Source: Apostichopus japonicus
Lineage: Eukaryota; Echinodermata; Holothuroidea; Aspidochirotida; Stichopodidae
NCBI RefSeq assembly: GCF_037975245.1
Contig: NC_092568.1
Span: 33,760,501-33,824,500 of the forward strand
DNA length: 64,000 nt
Direction of reading: 5' to 3'
Of this stretch, positions 60,891 through 64,000 are shown piece by piece. The notes under the pieces were generated by a model. It saw only the letters and a list, made by a program, of their open reading frames with translations. It did no database searches and was not told the DNA's origin. Every line of letters starts with the position of its first letter. Position 1 is the stretch's first letter. Made by a program: the position numbers and the translations under genes.

Positions 60891-61480
60891 GTATGTGTAT
60901 AGACAGTGGCGGAGCTAGGGGTATAGGTCAGGGGGGCGAGAATGGTCTGTTGGGGCGCTTTCGACACTATCTAAGCGGAGCGCCACCACAGGTTGGCGCG
61001 GAGCGTGAAGAAATTGTTTGAGTAAAGATACTCCCTAGATCGCAGGAAATGACCCTTTACGGGCCTTGCTAATTTGCAGATAAACGAAGAATAAATATGT
61101 GTCATCGCCATTTTGTCAGAAAATTACACCAACAAAAAGTCAATAATCGCGAATAAGTAAAAAGTAGTAAAAAAGCTGAAAAGGGCGCCAGCAGTCCATT
61201 TGAGTCCGTCAGGGGGGGGGGGGGCATCCGCCCCCTGACTGTATGGACGCTCCGCCACTGTGTATAGATGTAGGCTATTTTATATGATATCCCATCATCT
61301 TAACATTTTCCCCTTTTATATTAGTTATTCTTGCACTGTTTGTTGTATTCTGTTTGTTATATCGTTTTATGTATTAACTTTTGTATGTGTAGATGTATTT
61401 GATATGATATCCTATCATCTTAAGAAAAAAATCACCTTTCATATAAGTTATTCTTCTTGTTGAGGTATTATATGACTCCT
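60820..61480. repeat. Duplicated LINE 3' UTR segment around a hAT MITE
   Basis: 'gtttgttatatcgttttatg' with 'tattaacttttgtatgtgta' occurs at about 60853-60900 and again at 61349-61391. Each is followed by 'gatatgatatccTATCATCTTAA'-type sequence, a tandem 3' UTR duplication of about 110 bp once the MITE is discounted. Confidence 0.6.
60904..61260. mobile_element. hAT MITE, 357 bp, CAGTGGCGGAGC ends
   Basis: Ends CAGTGGCGGAGCTAGGGG and GGACGCTCCGCCACTG with a perfect 8-bp duplication TGTATAGA (60896-60903 and 61261-61268). Carries the shared inner block 'gcggagcgccaccacaggtt'. Confidence 0.92.
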
Positions 61481-61656
61481 CTTTATAAATTTTATTTGTA
61501 TACTGGAAGGAAATAAAAAGAAGGAACCATCACACTATAGTACAACTTGGAAACACTTGAACAATGGCACAGTTGTTTCTTTCTTTAAATCTGAGGATTC
61601 ACACGAGGTTGGGTTGGATATTATGAATGTGCCTGTGAGCGTAAGAAAAATTTCAC

Positions 61657-62443
61657 CAAGGGCGGCGGAAGCACTTTGAATCTGGGGGGGCACCAACGTC
61701 GAAGGGCACTTTGCAGAAATTCGATTGGACTGATGCAGCCTGATATTTAGTACCCTTTTAGCTCTTATTGTATTATCTTATTTGCGTATACACATCACTC
61801 CATCAACGCCACCACCCCCCCCCCCCCCCTCCCCTCAAGGAAACAATGCATCCCCGGTACTAGCACTGCAGTATCTAATGTGCAAATTGGGAAACAAGGA
61901 AAAAAACAAAATGAGGTGAAATCATTATAAAGTCCAAGTCCCTGCACACGCGATCGATACATGCATGAAAGCAAATGAAATATGTGAAAATACTGAAAAA
62001 AGGCAATTTTCTATGTGTTTTTCAATGGTTAAACTGATATTATTATGATCATTATTATTGTAACGACTCTCCCAATAATTACAACCGATTTGGAAGGGTT
62101 ATAACACGGCAAATGATTGTATGTTATCGGCATGCGATGTAATAACCAACGCATGCCTATATGATATGCACATTAACATGTTCAACGCGCGCGAAGCGCG
62201 CGAAAAATTTTGGTAATATTTTTCGGGCAAATCGTTACAGCCCCCCAAATCAAATTGGGCTCCTACGCCTGTGGTAGTAAACATTTAAAACTTCCCGAAA
62301 TATTTCATTTGACATGGGTTTCGCTTTGTGTTTCGCTTTTTTATTTAGAAATTTTTATGTAGAAAAAGGGCACATTTTTAATCTGAGGAAAAGTGGGGGG
62401 GGCACGTGCCCCCTGTGCCCCCCCCCCGTTTCCGCCGCCCTTG
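61657..62443 (+). mobile_element. hAT MITE 'CAAGGGCGGCGGAA', copy 3, 787 bp
   Basis: Perfect 8-bp duplication AATTTCAC (61649-61656 and 62444-62451). The left ~270 bp matches copies 1 and 2, but the middle is replaced by dispersed repeat 'C' (about 62010-62275). This is a recombinant or nested variant. Confidence 0.92.
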
Positions 62444-62673
62444 AATTTCACATTCCGTTTAAGGAGTAAGTATAGCCTGGAAAAGCTTCCCAAAACGTTT
62501 AAAGGATACTTAGAAACTATTGTCAGAGACGTTTCACGTAATACACTAACTTGAAAATGAAGAATTGCACACAATTTTCCGTAGTCTGTGTGCTTCATAA
62601 GAGTTCCGACTTAACAGATTACGCCACTGGAACTATTATCTTTGCAACTGCACGTGTTCACATTTCATCATAT

Positions 62674-63235
62674 CCCTTGTCTATTTTATACATTGTAGAA
62701 AATGGTGGGGGTTCTTTTAAAATAAATAGGACCAATATATCACCCTTTCAGCAGCCGGCTCTCGTTGCCCACCCTACCACAACAACCCTCTTTATGACAC
62801 CATCCATGTCACCCAAGAAAAACATACTAAACACTTATATAAATCCGCCCATAACCCATACAAATTCCTTGTCTATTTTATACATTGCAACAAAACGATG
62901 GCGTTCTTTTTAAATTAATAAGATCAATATACTACCTCGTTCAACAGCCTGCTCTCCTTGCCCTCTATATACCACCTGAGTCCCCTCATCATATCCGACT
63001 CCATCCATGTCACTCAAGAAAAACATACTAAAACACGTGATGATGTAGATACCTGCGTATACGGTTACCCATGCAAATTCCTTGTCTATTTTATACATTA
63101 TAGTATAAACGTGGACGTTTTTTTTAAAATCGATAAGACCTATGTACCACCCACCCTTCGATCATTTTCTTCTATCGTAAGGTTATTCCATCTACACCCC
63201 CCACCCCTTCCTCTCCCCGTGTGGCAGTGAACATT
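62674..63235. repeat. ~200-bp tandem repeat, about 2.7 units
   Basis: 'ccttgtctattttatacatt' recurs at 62675, 62867 and 63080 (spacings 192 and 213). Units also share 'catccatgtcacccaagaaa' and 'aacatactaaacac'. The open frames across it are not supported as genes. Confidence 0.85.
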
Positions 63236-63815
63236 CACGGTGTACCCTATGCCTACTACACAAAAGTGAGGAATACTATAGTCTGTGACAGGACGAAACT
63301 TCAAAATTTAGTTCTAGCATAGTCACGAATATGCAATGTGTGACGAATGTCTAAAATTAACTGAAAATGACATGACATAACGACAAATATGTTAACACTA
63401 AAATAACTATGTAAGAAATTTTTCGATCAGCAACAAATATGAGAACTCAAAGTTATATTTAAAATATTGACAACTTTCGGTACAAAAGATCATTTTTTAA
63501 TTGCGTTATACTAAAGTCAAAATGTGAAAATCTGTAGAGCGCGTTTTCTCAAAACTCACATTTTGAACATTCGTCACTACGCCAGAACGGGGACGTCTGT
63601 GTGTAGTGTTCGGTTTCGGAAATATCTGGTATTATTTCCTTCAACGAAGTTTTATAGTAGCCGTTATAAGAGGTTTTGTAGGCTACACCAATAAATTAAA
63701 TGTGTCTGAATTTTCGAAAATTCCCTGACTAACATTATTCATAATAAAATAAAACTGTTAGCAAACTGCTTATCCACTAGAGAGCCTGTGTAATAGAATG
63801 TGTAAGGGTAAGTTG
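63236..63815. other. No recognised feature
   Basis: AT-rich sequence with no homology seen. Confidence 0.4.
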
Positions 63816-63854
63816 GCCTGACGTTTCGATCCTAGCAGGATCTTCTTCAGAGGC
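63816..63854 (-). ncRNA. Candidate hammerhead ribozyme motif of a Penelope-like element
   Basis: On the minus strand, in order: GCCT (stem I), CTGAAGA (core CUGANGA), one extra A, a 5-bp stem II (GATCC/GGATC) with a 5-nt loop, GAAAC and GTC (core GAAA and cleavage triplet, with a minimal one- or two-pair stem III), then AGGC completing stem I. Penelope-like retroelements are known to carry hammerheads with such a tiny stem III in their terminal repeats. The extra A beside stem II weakens the fit. No Penelope reverse transcriptase is visible before the window ends. Confidence 0.5.
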
Positions 63855-64000
63855 TAAAAAAAAAACATTAATTCATCATATACTTCCCTCTACTCGTGCA
63901 ATTTTGACCGGTCTGTATAGGGGTTGAAATAGGGTTTTAAATATATAGGCCTATTGGTTGTCCATGACATTTTGTGCAACATTATGTGTTTTGAAGTGAA

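Noticed and set aside
62551..63230. Protein-coding gene over open frames of 120 and 90 residues
   Set aside because: The frames span a ~200-bp tandem repeat, and repeated phrases such as SILYI are its translation. No domain is seen.

Overview
This is eukaryotic, animal nuclear DNA: AT-rich, with multi-exon genes, GT-AG introns, and dense remnants of non-LTR retrotransposons (CR1/L2-like, Rex1-like and Tx1/L1-like reverse transcriptases), hAT-type DNA transposons, MITEs, minisatellites and microsatellites. There are no operons, Shine-Dalgarno sites or prokaryotic genes. The gene content (a secreted CAP-CUB protein and MACROD-type macrodomain proteins) and repeat content suggest a marine invertebrate. 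An invertebrate deuterostome such as an echinoderm is my guess, but the sequence alone does not prove it.

Layout. 1-9.7 kb is a repeat field: two 3'-end LINE fragments (1-720 and 6.3-6.86 kb, both minus), a nested TIR element (1515-4011), a foldback MITE with long inverted repeats (5287-5776) and a short hAT MITE (6917-7272). 9758-22690 (minus) holds an 11-exon gene for a secreted protein of about 614 residues: signal peptide, very basic/acidic disordered segment, CAP (SCP/PR-1) domain, cysteine-rich hinge, Pro/Gly linker and two CUB domains. Every junction agrees in phase except one apparent single-base deletion in a C run of exon 5. Its introns carry a GAA repeat of about 618 bp lying 18 bp from a splice donor, a minisatellite that multiplies a splice donor, a 682-bp MITE and a degenerate tRNA-Thr-like sequence.

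23.67-37.65 kb and 44.10-56.81 kb are two direct copies (A and B) of one 13-14 kb segment. Each contains a complete 8-exon minus-strand gene for a MACROD-like macrodomain protein (predicted ADP-ribose hydrolase), including a 21-nt microexon. All exon phases match in both copies and neither has a stop or frameshift. A relic of a third copy lies at the junction (43976-44098). Copy-specific insertions (a Tx1-like LINE in A, a 1381-bp hAT element in B) postdate the duplication.

37.65-44.0 kb between the copies is a CR1 LINE (38.2-43.97 kb, plus) split by a 3587-bp hAT element with a perfect 8-bp target duplication. That element carries a hAT transposase C-terminus and several smaller nested hAT MITEs. 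56.9-64 kb is again repeats: a palindromic MITE, a 0.64-kb array rich in GATATC palindromes, a Rex1-like LINE cut by hAT MITEs with perfect target duplications, a tandem repeat with a period near 200 bp, and a candidate Penelope-type hammerhead ribozyme at 63816-63854.

The three genes do not form a pathway: one product is secreted, while the two macrodomain proteins are intracellular and possibly mitochondrial. The most interesting items are the tandem MACROD-like pair with its microexon and shared loop insertion, the CAP-CUB fusion with its unusual intron architecture, and the nested transposon stratigraphy that lets insertions be ordered in time.
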